A stretch of DNA of 64,000 bases. Source: Cliona cf. orientalis (Eukaryota; Porifera; Demospongiae; Clionaida; Clionaidae). Each line of letters begins with the position of its first letter. Position 1 is the stretch's first letter. The position numbers and the translations under genes are program-made. Positions 16,311-27,739 of this stretch are shown here, one piece after another. Below the pieces are notes generated by a model that was not told the DNA's origin, made no database searches, and was given only the letters and a program-made list of their open reading frames with translations. The stretch lies in assembly GCA_963930775.1 (NCBI GenBank), contig OZ005703.1, positions 1,612,001-1,676,000 of the forward strand, read 5' to 3'.

Positions 16311-17393
16311 CGTGACACATCTTGCTACATAATAATTATTATTCTTCAACCTTATTCTTTGGCCACCCTTTATTACCCCACCCATGTGATAATGTTGCTA
16401 CATGTATGTATGTATTGTATAGAGAGAGAAACTTTATTAAATCACCCACCCTTGCCACGCAGGAGCTAAGACTTGTAGTGAGTAATGCGAGGCTTACGTT
16501 TTATGTGAATCAGATTTCAAAAAATGCATACAGCTGTATAATATATCTTCCTTTTTTTCATTCCATTAAACACATACACTGTTTCTTTATAATAATTATT
16601 ATAATATACAGAGGGTTATTATTATTATTGTATCATACATTAAATTTTCTGGTTTATGTTGTGTTCTTTTTTGAGAGTATTCTGTTTATCATAATAATTA
16701 TCGGGTTGTTATGGTATTTGCCTTATATGGTCATGTCTAGTTGCTGGGCCGAGGGCCAAACTATAATAATTGTTATTATCGTGTTGTATGCTAAGTTAGT
16801 TGGGACAAATTAGGGGCTTGTAGACCTGAAGGAGTCTCTAGCTACGTATAAGGCCTTGGAGGTAGCCTCGTTCCCAGTCCCATTCACACAACATTGAAAG
16901 GTATGATTTTGGGAATGGGACTGGGGATGAGCTATATAGGTAGCGCTACCTTGGAGGATGCTGTATAATCAGCCGATTGCTATAGCTAACTGTTCACAGT
17001 TAAAGTCAACAAACAAGAAAAACTGTCCCCTTGTGTGTGTGTGTGTGTGGTGACAATAATAGTGATTGTCACTTAGTCAAATGAAATTAAACCTACATAC
17101 TGCTAAAAGCCGTTCATTGTGTGCATTGTTCACTGCGTGAATGAGCCGTTTCATGGACACACCACATTAATTGCAATTGTAGCATCACTTATATATTATA
17201 CCAGCTAGCTATACTGTAAGCCTATCGCTGTCTGCCAAACCTCACTCAATACATATGATACCAAGACAGTACAATAATATTATAGTTTCAACTAGACCTG
17301 CTTGCCAAGATGATCTATTATGCACGAATGTACAATTAATGTCATATATATAATAGTCGGTTGCGTCGGCTACACATAATAAATTATGGTAGG
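16311..17393. other. Convergent intergenic region with AT-rich sequence
   Basis: The gap between the stop of the coiled-coil gene (plus) and the stop of the CIMAP2-like gene (minus). It is AT-rich with ATTATT runs and a short (GT)n tract at about 17033-17048. One open frame of 163 codons from 16322 is dominated by Phe/Ile/Tyr/Leu from AT-rich sequence and is not credible as a gene. A short inverted-repeat element is listed separately. Confidence 0.5.
16863..16934. mobile_element. Short hairpin repeat (TAGCCTCGTTCCCAG family)
   Basis: The left arm 16863-16885 (TAGCCTCGTTCCCAGTCCCA...) pairs with the right arm 16913-16934, with a loop of about 27 bases. Single-arm relatives occur at about 14945-14970, 15000-15023 and, in reverse orientation, 44114-44136. 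This suggests a dispersed miniature element in this genome. Confidence 0.6.
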
Positions 17394-18533
17394 TCAGTTC
17401 AGAGCCTCTACGGAGACATGAAATGTCCTCTTGTGTAGGGAAATCCCCTTGGGGTGGATCCTCTCGTTGAGAAGCTGCTCCCTCGGGGCGTCGACTTTAG
17501 GTGGGAGGCGTGGCGTCCTGGACGTAAACACGCTGATGTTGCCGTTGGTGGGCTGTGCCTTCTTCCACCTGAGGATGTCGTACTGACCTGCACCAACTGG
17601 GTTCTGGAATACATACATGCAGCATGGTGGCAGGCAATGATTGAGTATGAGTGGTATTAATAATATTATAATCATTTGTTGGTAGTTGCCTAGCAACCAA
17701 AGTTTTTATAGGCAATTTGCCGGCCAGCTATGGCAAGGGTTGGGTCATCAAAAAGTAGGCCAATGATGAACAGAGGTCAACTACCAACAAAATTAATAGT
17801 TATCTGATATGCACCCCAATTACTGTCAGATAACCATTATAATATTATGCTGGGCATTGTATGAATGTAAGACAAGAAAAAGAGATTAATTTAACACTGC
17901 ATGCGTAGTGGTGTTTGTGTGAAAAGGTTAGAAGGTTCGTCTTTCACAACAAATTACCAATAGAGGGAAACCATCCCTCTGCTGTATGAAATTTGGCACA
18001 CTACTTTAGGCAGAGCCATTGCATGCACACACCCCATGGAATAATGCTAACTATGTACGTAGCTAGGGCCCCAATACGGTATGTTATCATGACCACGCAG
18101 CAGCTTGCAGCATAATACATGTGTACACACGCCATCCTGGACCACTGGAATCTTACTCTACTATTATCCTACTCCAATCCATTAGGTGAACAACAAGCCA
18201 ACATCTGCTATAAGGTTTTGCAATGACCACATGCATGTGTTTTCTAACCTCAGGGGATTCTCCCCACAGATAGATAACTACAGGAATGAGCCTATAGGGA
18301 TTATTAAATTTTTTAGTTTGGTTGTGGCATGAACACTCACAGTGCTTCCAAGCTGTGATCGTTTGTTGAATCTCTCCGCTGAAGAGCTGAACGGGTGCCG
18401 GCTAGGAGGAGCACTCATCGTTCTGCTGTGTTGCAGCCCATAATGGCCGGGACCTGGGTCCTCCTATATTATAGCAAATTTCATTTAAACAAGAAAGTGG
18501 TGTTAAAATAACTTCGTGTGTGTGTGTTTGAGG

Positions 18534-18593
<60 letters not shown>

Positions 18594-20422
18594 TATATGA
18601 ATGAGTGTGTGTATGTTTACATACCTTCCTTCTAGGCCACTGACTGAGGGTACTGCAATAGATACGTTCTGTTGGCAGCTCCGGATATTGGGGCATGCTG
18701 CTGAATTGACCTTGTTTCTCATGATGATGGTCTGCACAACAAGTAAAATCACAATCCGAAATTTAATGGCATTTCAGTGATACACTTGCAGTTTCAATAC
18801 CTTCCATATCAGCTGTGAACGATTTCAGATCATATCTGCCAGGACAAAGGTGCCGTTTCTGCATCTAAAATTAAAGAAAAACATCCATAAGATTTGCATT
18901 TTCAGCTTGATAGTATTAATCAATTTTACCAGTGCCTTGCTGTATTTGTGTCTGTCTCCGGTAAACAGATCATAAGGTCCCCTCTTACTAATCGTCTTAT
19001 TCAGCAGCTGCTCAATGGAGCTGGCGTACTTGTACTGGCCGGGGGAAAGGTCACTACCCGTCATCGGCTGAGCCTTCAGTCTGGCCCCTCCCCCTTCCAG
19101 CATCCCGACTGTGCTGGTCGACTGGTTCCGCTTGTCCTCCGAGGTGGCCCAAGGGACTCCGTATGTTCCCGGGCCCGGGAGATTGCTGTGAAACTTGTTC
19201 TCCTTCCCAATCCTTGCGTCAAGGGACTGACAGACACCACGGCTGCTCGACGGCTTCGAGTTCATGTCCTCTATGAAGTTCTTGATTTGATAGCGACCAG
19301 GACCCAATTGCTCAGTCTATGATCATAGCAACAATATTATACATAAGGTGAATAATTATAGTAACAAAGCTAAAGTAGTAACAGTTCTTGCATCAAGGTT
19401 TTTTCTTCCAAGTTTCATGTGAAGCAATTGAAAACATGGGAAGGCCTGGGTATGAGGCTAAGTTCAGATTCACCAATAGTGCCCATTTGAGAACATGTGC
19501 ACCAATGTACATGTAAGTCAATCAAAGAGTACGGATACAACATAATACCACTACTCATCAATGAAAAAAATTATACTGAAAGTCCAGGAAAGTGGCATGG
19601 TAAAGGAAAATGGTATTTGGATTTGCCCTACAGACATTATTATTATTATATCATAAAAGGAGGAACTGTCTAATATACGGCTAGCTTGTGGGATCTATAT
19701 GGAAGAACGACTCACAAAAATAATAACAGGTACCCGGAACCCAAACCCTGTCACGCTAACGTGAAAATTTGGAGTCGTTCGTCCATATAGATCCAGCTTG
19801 TGTATGCCTATTAAAAACACAAACTAACCAGCTGTCTCTTGAGTTTCCACTCATCTTTGTGGAGCACGTGAGGAATGGCTGCCCACCTTGCCACCTCGAA
19901 CGCCCTGGCCCAGTTGGGACCTCTGCTCTTCTCGTAGATTGCTCGGGGAGTGAAGCAACCCGTCTCAATACTGTAGGTCCCTGGACCTAGCAGCTGGTTC
20001 TGACAATGTGGATCACAAGTGTGATATTATTAATAAACCATATTGTTGCACACTCATACTGGCATGCATTCATGTGGTAAGGGGTCATTGAGCCATAGAT
20101 AATCGATTGAGCTCGAGGGAGCTACACATTGCCCCAGTTTATGAAAATTACTATGATCACACTAGTCTAGCGGTGTAGCATTGGATTTACCTCAGTCGAG
20201 GTGGCCTTCTTGCAGTAGGGGACTTGGGTGTAGGTGCCTGGTAGCTTGTTTTGGGGGTGAACAGCTGACACATCAAATCTGACAAGACGAGGTAAAAACA
20301 ACACGCGATATTTATAGAGAAATTTGCGCGCATGAATAAAAAAAATGCCGTGTTATCAGTACGTTGTTGTACCTGGCTGTTTGAGTACCAAAGGGAGCTC
20401 CTCTGTATTTCTTCTCGGCCAT
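17394..20422 (-). CDS. CIMAP2: Ciliary microtubule-associated PG-repeat protein (CIMAP2/LEXM-like)
   Basis: Eight exons on the minus strand: 20422-20373, 20278-20191, 19999-19829, 19316-18930, 18864-18801, 18731-18625, 18463-18341, 17603-17394; all phases agree, 399 aa. The N-terminus, MAEKKYRGAPFGTQTARFD, matches the typical start of LEXM/C1orf177-type proteins. The chain carries eight sperm-tail PG-rich-type repeats: LPGTYTQVPY, LGPGTYSIE, LGPGRYQIK, PGPGTYGVP, SPGQYKYAS, CPGRYDLKS, PGPGHYGLQ and the degenerate GAGQYDILR. Proteins of this class decorate axonemal microtubules in cilia and sperm tails. The length is close to that of the vertebrate protein (about 400 aa). The symbol rests on repeat pattern and N-terminus, so a different STPG-family member is possible. 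Confidence 0.85.
18545..18589. repeat. (GA)n microsatellite
   Basis: GA dinucleotide tract in the intron between the 18731-18625 and 18463-18341 exons of the CIMAP2-like gene. It reads (CT)n on the transcript strand. Confidence 0.95.
19691..19794. mobile_element. 104-bp MITE with 23-bp inverted ends and 8-bp target duplication
   Basis: The left end GGATCTATATGG(A)AGAACGACTC and the reverse complement of the right end differ at one base over 23. The element is bracketed by identical 8-base direct repeats AGCTTGTG at 19683-19690 and 19795-19802. An 8-bp target duplication is the hallmark of hAT-type transposition. It is non-coding and lies in an intron of the CIMAP2-like gene. Confidence 0.85.
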
Positions 20423-20629
20423 GGCTTATCGATCGAAGAGCGCGCTGCCTTCTATAAATAAACAAGCACAGTATTCATTGGCATTCTCCTACACTTCACT
20501 TTCGCGGCAAATAAGCGCGCATCCCATAATCGCGCGCGGCGTCAAATACCGTTAGTAGCCATGACGACCATATAGTATACGGGAATATCCGGATAAATAT
20601 ATAAATATACGGAACATTGGATTAATTAA
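20423..20629. other. Short intergenic gap, CIMAP2-like gene and GH76 gene A
   Basis: 207 bp between the start codon of the CIMAP2-like gene and the stop codon of GH76 gene A (both minus strand). It must hold the CIMAP2 promoter. GCGCGC-rich sequence (about 20513-20537) is the only notable composition. Confidence 0.45.
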
Positions 20630-22720
20630 CTAGCTGTTTAATAATTGCGATAATCTGAGGTGTGCTAAGAAGAGGTTTAGAGCTGAACCCTGTGACCTTA
20701 CATCCAGGCAGACTGGATCCTTTGGAGCTCCACTGCACTCCACAGGATAATCCAGACAACAGCTACCCTCCGTGTTATTGTCCGTCTCAAATGCATGACA
20801 CCCGGCATAGCACCAACAGTAGCCACCACCTGGAATCGCTTGTGCCTCCATTTTGTTGCACATGCCTCTACATGTGATGTTTTGATAGCCCACACAGTGG
20901 TCTGCGTAGTCGAGGCAACAGTCGAGGTACTTTGCGCAGTCCGAGTCACAATAGCACACGCCCCCGTGCTCAAGTAATATTGGATCCTTTGAGTTGCATT
21001 TCCCAGCACATGTGGCCGTGCTGCCAAAAAACGGCCTCTTTATTCCAACAGTGTAGCCATTATTCAATTCAGTACAGGAGTGGTCCGAGCGGTTATAGCT
21101 CCAGTTCCAGCAGTTCACATTAGGCACAGAGCATTGATTCTTGCAGTAGAGATACTTGGAGCATTGTGGATTCTTGTGGCACTTCTCTCTACAGTTATCT
21201 TCAGAATTCATCTTCCCCTCCCAAATTTGTGTGTTTGCGGTACCCGGAATGGAGTGGCACAATAGTTGGGCATTGATGAAGAAATAGCCAGGATCTGGTG
21301 GAATAATCTGCTCGGTGAGGGGAACATTCTCTCCCCACCACCAGTGAAACTTTGGGAATGTGGCATTAGCAGTTGGAGGTTGCACTCCAGTAGTGCAGTC
21401 ATCTTTTACGTTTTGAAATGGTGGCCAGACTGCAGATTTGTTCCATGCAGCATCGCTAGTCTTCTCAATTAGATTCATAATTGCATGAAAAGTAGCATTT
21501 GGTAGACTTCCATTTTCGTGCAGTAACTCGGTGAAGTAGCCAAGGTGAAGCATAAAGATACCACTGAAAGAGTACCAGTCCCCTCCAGGATCTTGATTAT
21601 ACCCACATGAACCTTGTGATTGGTAAGTCTGATATCCTCGAGGCTCATCGATAAGTATACCTTCTTTGGTGGTGTAGTTTGTAAGAATAGCGTCCATCCC
21701 ACGCAGTCCAATGTTGAGGTATGTCTTATCTCCAGTTCGTCTATAAAGGTATGCCGAAGAGCTCATCAGAAGGCCTTGGTTATAGGATGTTCCTGGAATT
21801 TTGGAGTTATGGCACTTCAGGTACCAGTCGGAAGTTGTGGCGTTACAACAGCCAATTGGAATGGCTCCAGTCGATACCAGATACTTGTCGCTCATGAGCC
21901 CGTAGCCATCGTCAAAACTGAAGAACCAGTCCCAAATCTTCCGTGCATCGTCCAGGTACTGTGACTGGTTCGGAAACATATAAGCCAGCTTGGAAGAAAG
22001 ATGCAAAAGCTCTACTATTGTGATGGAGTCTTTGTACATGTTGGTTCCACAACTCATCCAAACCACTCCACCACACGGCTCTGGCCATCCATACTTCCAT
22101 ATCCAATCATACAGCTCTTTGCAGTGACCCAACCAAATAGCATCCTAAGGTAAAATAAAAAAAAATTATTATTGCACACACAGTCATTAATAATAAAATT
22201 AATATATTAAGCATGCACTAACAATCTCACATACCCCAAGCCATTCGTAGAAGCGAAGATAGGCAATTGCATACCAGACAAAATCATCAACATAAGTGCA
22301 GAGATCAGTTCCGTCAAAATTTTTATTGTACGGTGAGTGTGGATATATTTTGCTGGCAAGGTCTGAGTTATTCCTTGTCTTCATGTAGATACCATAGGTA
22401 GCTACGGACTCCATGACTAGCGCGTCCCACCATCGATAACAGTTGGTGCACCAGGATGGCTTTTCGCAGCTGCACTGCGCATTATTTTGACCACCAATAC
22501 CACCAATCTGTCCACATGCAAAGAAAAATTGAATTCCTTTTGCCTTTGGGTCGTTCTTCCAGAAGTAGTGAAATAGACCATTCAATGTCAGCTGAGCTCG
22601 AGTTGCAGCATCAGCAGTTGTGGACTTGGATTTGAAATTGGCTTGATCCACAGAGCTACAGGAATGCGACAATACCAGAAGAAGAGTTACGGTGATAGAA
22701 AAGATGATCGATACTTCCAT
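20630..22720 (-). CDS. GH76-PAN-SMB-SMB secreted protein, copy A
   Basis: Two exons, 22720-22235 and 22144-20630, with a 90-bp phase-0 intron; 666 aa. A signal peptide (MEVSIIFSITVTLLLVLSHS) leads into a GH76-type (alpha-1,6-mannanase family) catalytic domain. It has NCYRWWDAL, the paired aspartates VDDFVW (145-146), CGGVVWMSC, TSYNQGLLM and FSGIFMLHL. Next is a cysteine-bearing PAN/apple-like region (NCREKCHKNPQCSKYLY ... CWNWSYNRS). Two SMB domains follow, each with eight cysteines: CAGKC...CYCDSDC...DCCLDYADHC, then CRGMC...CWCYAGC...SCCLDYPVEC. The protein ends with the shared RSQGSALNLFLAHL tail. The N-terminal half has several N-glycosylation sequons. Copy A is the most divergent around the active-site stretch (YAIAYLRFYEWLG). 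It is divergently arranged with copy B. Confidence 0.9.
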
Positions 22721-22965
22721 GACTACAGCTGTTTTATCTCACTCTACGTATAATATGTTTCACCAGCATTATTATACTGTGAAGTCCTATGAAAATTCAC
22801 TGCATGAACTATGAATTTCATGCAGAAGGAGCATGTGCCATGAGTGGGCAGTAACTCATGTGATCAGCTAGCTGGTACATGCTTGTCCTAGGAACCGGAA
22901 TCGGACTGAGAAAATGGGTGGGGCTGATGCTGCATGTGCACACGCTATTGGCCCACAATCCAGCC
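22721..22965. promoter_or_regulatory. Divergent promoter region of GH76 copies A and B
   Basis: 245 bp separate the start codons of copy A (22720, minus) and copy B (22966, plus), the only divergent pair in the cluster. The reading frame of B is open further upstream to 22879. I chose 22966 because it puts a classic signal peptide (MKRLSVYLVLLAFLSEAL) at the N-terminus. Confidence 0.5.
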
Positions 22966-25038
22966 ATGAAGAGGCTCAGTGTGTATCTCGTTCTCCTTGC
23001 TTTTCTATCAGAAGCTTTGATTTCCAGGGCAGATGAAGCAGAAAAGTTCAAATCATTGGACACTAACGCCTCAACGCGAGTCGAACAGACGCTAAACGGT
23101 CTATTCCACTACTACTGGAGGAATGACCTCTATGATAAGAAGATCCAGTTTTTCTTCGCGTGTGGCCAGATCGGAGGAGGAACTAGCGGCACAGACTACG
23201 GAAAATGTGGCTGTGCAAATCCCAGTTCGTGCATTTCTTGCTTCCGTTGGTGGGATGCAGTGGCCATGGAGTCTGTGGCAACCTATGGCATCTACAGAGA
23301 CACTAGGAACCACTCCGAAGTACCCGGCATCATCTTTGCCCACTCTCCGTACAATGCTGACTGGAATGCCACTGCTACTTGTACCTTTATCGATGATTTT
23401 TCATGGTACGGAATAGCATACCTCCGGGTCTATGAGTGGTTACAGGTATGTGTGTCTGTGTGTGTGCATGCATGCGTAATCCTCTAGTTAGTTTGAATTT
23501 TATCACACAAACCCATGACTAAGTCTTAATAATTGAACTGTCCTATCTTATTGTAGAATCCTATATGGCTGAATCGCTCCATTGCTTTGTTGGACTGGGC
23601 CTGGAAGTATGGCTGGGATGAACCTTGCGGTGGATTCTTTTGGAGCAACTGTGAATTTTCACTTTATAAGGATGCCATTACGGTAGTTGAGGTGCTTCAT
23701 CTCTCTGCAAAGCTGGCATTCTTATTCCCCAATGAGTCAGTCTACCTCCAGCGTGCTGAGCGAATCTGGGAGTGGCTTTTTACTTTCGACGATGGACACG
23801 GTCTATTATCCGAAGAATACTTGGTTTCTACTGGAGCTGTGCCTGAAAGGTGTTGCAATAACACAATCACCGATATGTACACCAAGTGTCACAACACCAG
23901 AGTCGCGGGGACCTCCTATAATCAAGGCGTATTAATGAGTGCTTCGGCCTATCTCTACAGACGCACAGGAGAACTCAAATATCTCAACGTTGGTTTGCGT
24001 GCAATCGATGCGATTATTGCTAACTATACCACGAAGGAGGGTGTTCTTATTGACGAACCTCGTGGAGTTCCTATGTACACTGTAGGGTATTGTTATGGCT
24101 ATGCAGACCCAGGAGGAGACTGGTATTCTTTCAACGGTATTTTCATGCTCCATCTTAGCTATTTCACCGAGTTACTTTACGAAAACGGAAGTCTACCAAA
24201 TTCAACGTTAGATAAGATTAGGACTCTAGTTGAGAAGACCAGTGATGCAGCATGGAATGGATCGGCTGTTTGGCCGACTTCCTTTCATAATGTCAGTGAT
24301 GCTTGCAACGATGATGGCCAGCCAAAGTTTAATCCAAAAATCACTTATCCCAAGTTTCACTGGTGGTGGGGTCAAAACGTGACTGAACAAATAACTATAC
24401 CTGACCCGAGATACTTTTACCACAAGAGTAATCTTCGCTGTCATAGCATAGGAAACGACACTCAGATGTGGGAGGGAGAATTAACTTCCGAGCTGGAATG
24501 CACTGATAAGTGTCGAAAGGAACCACTCTGTTCCAAGTACCTGTTCTCCGTCTACGAAGATGTACCAGGCATAAACTGTTGGTTGTGGAGTTACAATCGA
24601 TCGAGCCATGTTTGCCATCAGCAAAGCTACGACTTCAGTGTGGGAATAAAGAGACCAATTGGTGACGCTACATGCGCTGGTCGGTGTGGCTCGAGGGAGC
24701 CACAGAAACTCGAATTAGGCGGAGTCTGCTACTGCGATTCAAGCTGTGCTGCCCATTTGGACTGCTGCGTGGACTACGCTGAACAATGCCTGCCGAACAA
24801 GATCAACACGTGCAAGGGAATGTGCAAAAAGATGATGGCTCAAGCAGTACCTGGAGGGGGCTATTGCTGGTGCTATGATGTGTCTTACTACAGTACCGAT
24901 GGGTGGTGCCCGGATATTGGTACTGAGTGTCTGGGCATGCCGTCAATGCCTGTGTGTTTGGATGGAAGGTCACAGGGTTCAGCTTTAAATCTATTCCTGG
25001 CACACTTGAAACTATCACAAATCTTTAATGAAAAGTAA
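22966..25038 (+). CDS. GH76-PAN-SMB-SMB secreted protein, copy B
   Basis: Two exons, 22966-23445 and 23557-25038, phase-0 intron of 111 bp; 653 aa. It is the only copy on the plus strand. The signal peptide is 1-20. The GH76 domain is about 30-440: FRWWDAVAMES, catalytic-type DD at 143-144 in FIDDFSWYG, CGGFFW at 184-189, SYNQG at 280-284, FNGIFMLHL, FHWWWGQ. The PAN-like region is about 454-528. SMB1 (533-571) has all eight cysteines in the canonical spacing C-x3-C-x13-C-x-C-x3-C-x5-CC-x6-C. SMB2 (579-618) keeps only six: the fifth cysteine and one of the CC pair are missing (CWCYDVSYYSTDGWCPDIGTEC). The same loss is found in copy C, its tail-to-tail neighbour. Confidence 0.9.
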
Positions 25039-25539
25039 AAAATTAATAATTGTAATCGATGTGTGATGTGTATAAAATTATAATGTAATTTGAGAAAATA
25101 AGATCTCAAATTTAAGGTCAAGAATCAGATGATAATGCACAATAGTGGAATAAGCACAATTCCAAATATGCATGTCAGTAGAGATCATGCATACTTTTCA
25201 TTTATTACCCATTCTAGTGGATATAATGCTTGAATAAATTCATTTAGACATGTAGGCAACTGTCACCAGGCTGACTATAATATTATTATCAGTTAAGAAA
25301 AATCTAAAGACAATCCTTTTAATAGGCTGCCATGTAGAGGAATATTAAATTTTTGACACTGTACACATGTAAGTACAAGTGGGCAGAACCTCACATGATC
25401 TGATCATGAGAGTTCAGTGGAGAGTATATAATCAGCTCATGAATTTTAATAATTCATTGTCTTTCTTTAAATAATAATATCAATGCGATTTTGCACTGTT
25501 CTTTCATTGATTGACAAATTAATAATTAAAAAAAACTAA
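25039..25539. other. Convergent gap between GH76 copies B and C
   Basis: 501 bp of AT-rich sequence between two stop codons in tail-to-tail orientation. It holds both 3' UTRs. No further gene or clear element is seen. Confidence 0.5.
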
Positions 25540-27563
25540 TTAGACATTAATTTTGTTATAAATTTCTGACAGCTTCAGATGTGCAAGGAAGAGGTTCAGT
25601 GCTGACCCCTGTGACCTTGCATCTAAACATGTTGGTGTCTTCACACCCAAACACTGCATGGGAAAGTCCGGGCACCAAGTATCGCCGTAGATATCCGTGT
25701 CAAAACACCAACAGTAGCCCCCTCCGGGCACTGGTAACGCCTCAACCTTCTTGCATATCCCACGACAGGTGTTGATCCTTTCCGGCAAACAGTGATCGGC
25801 GTAATCAAGGCAACAGTCTAAGTGTTTAGTACAGTTTGAATCGCAGTAGCAGACTCCACCTAATTCAAGTGTACGTGGTTCCTCTGAGCCACACTGACCT
25901 GCACAAGAAGCACTGCCAATGGGTCTTTTAACGCCTACACTGAAGGCACCGTCAGAAAGATTGCAAGCGTGATCGGAACGATTGTAGCTCCAAATCCAGC
26001 AATCTGTGTTTCCTTCAGCACCATTAGCAGCGTACAGGTATTTAGAACACCGTGGATCTTCTCGGCACTTGACGGTGCAGTGGAGTTCTGAACCTGCGTG
26101 CCCCTCCCAGAGTTGGGTGTCGTTTGCTCCTAGAGTATAGCAGCGGAGGTGGTTTTTATGGAAGAAGTGATGAGGATCTGGTGGAGTGATCTGCTCAGGC
26201 ACATTTTGACTCCACCACCAGTGAAATTTAGGATAGGTGATGTTTGCATTCAGTTTTGGTCCGCCAAGGTTGCATGCATCCCCAATCTTCCCGAAAGAAG
26301 ATGGCCAAACGGCAGATTTGTTCCACGCAGAATCACTGGATTTCTCGATTAGAGTCATGATTTTGTCCAAAGTTGCATTAGGGAGGCTTCCATTTTCGTA
26401 CAATAGTTCAGCAAAGTAGCTTAGATGGAGCATAAAGACACCGTTAAATGAGTACCAGTCTCCTCCCGGGTCCCCTTCTGACCAACACTGTCCTATATAG
26501 GTCTGGTATCCTCGCGGTTCATCGACAATAATGCCCTCTTTGGTGGTATAGTTGGCGAAAATGGCATCCAATGCACGTAGTCCAACTTTAAGGTACATTT
26601 GGTCCCCAGTTCGCCTATAGAGGTAGGCAGCAGCACTCATAAGTACACCTTGGTTGTAGGAGGTTCCTGCAATCTTCGTATTGTGACATTTATTGTACAA
26701 ATCCGTGACTGTGTTGTTGCAACACATTTCAGGCACTGCTCCCGTAGAAACTAAGTACGACTCAGTCATCAGGCCCTGTCCATCATCGAAAGAGAAGATC
26801 CAGTTCCAAATTCTCTCAGCACGCTCTAGATAGATTGAGTTGTTGGGAAACATGTATGCCAGTTTAGAGGCCAGGTGAAGCACCTCTAACATTGTGATGG
26901 AGTCCTTGTATAAACCGTAATCGCAGGTTGTCCACCAGAATCCACCACAAGGCTCATCCCAGCCATACTCAAAGGCCCAATCCAGTAGCGCAATTGAACG
27001 ATTCAGCCATATAGGATTCTATGAAGCAGAGTATACAATAGATCACAAGACTATACATTAATTTTTTAACCATATTATGCTTGCACCTTTAGCCATTCGT
27101 AGACTCGGAGGTATGCTATTCCATACCATGAAAAATCGTCGATAAAGGTACAAGTGACAGTGGCATTCCAGTCAGCATTGTACGGAGAGTGGGCATAGAT
27201 GATGCTGGCTATTTCAGAATGGTTCTTTGTCTTCGAGTAGATTCCGTAATTCGCCACAGACTCCAGAGCCACTGCGTCCCACCACCGATAGCAGTAGAGA
27301 CACACCCTGGGGTCATTACAGCTGCAAGATCCATAACTCCCAGTTCCACCTCCTCCAATCTGGCCACATGAGAAGAAGAATTGGATATGCTTTCTCTGGG
27401 GATCATTTCTCCAGAAGTAGTGGAATAGACCATTCAGTGTCTGGTCAACTCGAGTATAGACATCGGTGCTGGTGGATTTTAGATCTCTATTTGCATCTTT
27501 TGCCAAGGAAATGGCCACCACTATTGCAAGAAAGCCAACAACTAAGAGGAGAAACGACTTCAT
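25540..27563 (-). CDS. GH76-PAN-SMB-SMB secreted protein, copy C
   Basis: Two exons, 27563-27087 and 27018-25540, intron of only 68 bp (donor GTGCAA, weak); 651 aa. The start is placed at 27563, where MKSFLLLVVGFLAIVVAI forms a signal peptide, although the frame is open upstream to 27704. The GH76 motifs are intact: YCYRWWDAV, FIDDFSWYG with DD at 142-143, CGGFWWT, TSYNQGVLM, FNGVFMLHL. SMB1 has eight cysteines. SMB2 has only six (CWCFDTDIYGDTWCPDFPMQC), as in copy B. It ends with the common RSQGSALNLFLAHLKLSE tail. A full palindromic CRE lies 48 bp upstream of the start codon. Confidence 0.9.
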
Positions 27564-27610
27564 CACGATGCAGCTCCAGCATAGTAGTACAATGCATGCA
27601 ATTGCAATGA

Positions 27611-27618
27611 TGACGTCA
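27611..27618. promoter_or_regulatory. CRE palindrome TGACGTCA upstream of GH76 copy C
   Basis: A perfect TGACGTCA about 48 bases upstream of the proposed start codon of copy C. In animals this site binds CREB/ATF factors when close to a transcription start. Function here is inferred from position only. Confidence 0.45.
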
Positions 27619-27739
27619 TCGAACAACTGCAGCCCCACCCCTCCGCGAATTTTTTTTGCGCAATCAGTGCAAAAGTAATTAGATTGAGTGCACAATTCAC
27701 ACACAAAAAAAATCTTTATACAGACAATTGATTATCCTT

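Noticed and set aside
16322-16813. 163-codon open frame after the coiled-coil gene
   Set aside because: Its composition is Phe/Ile/Tyr/Leu from AT-rich sequence, it has no domain-like segment, and it lies in a 3' intergenic region.
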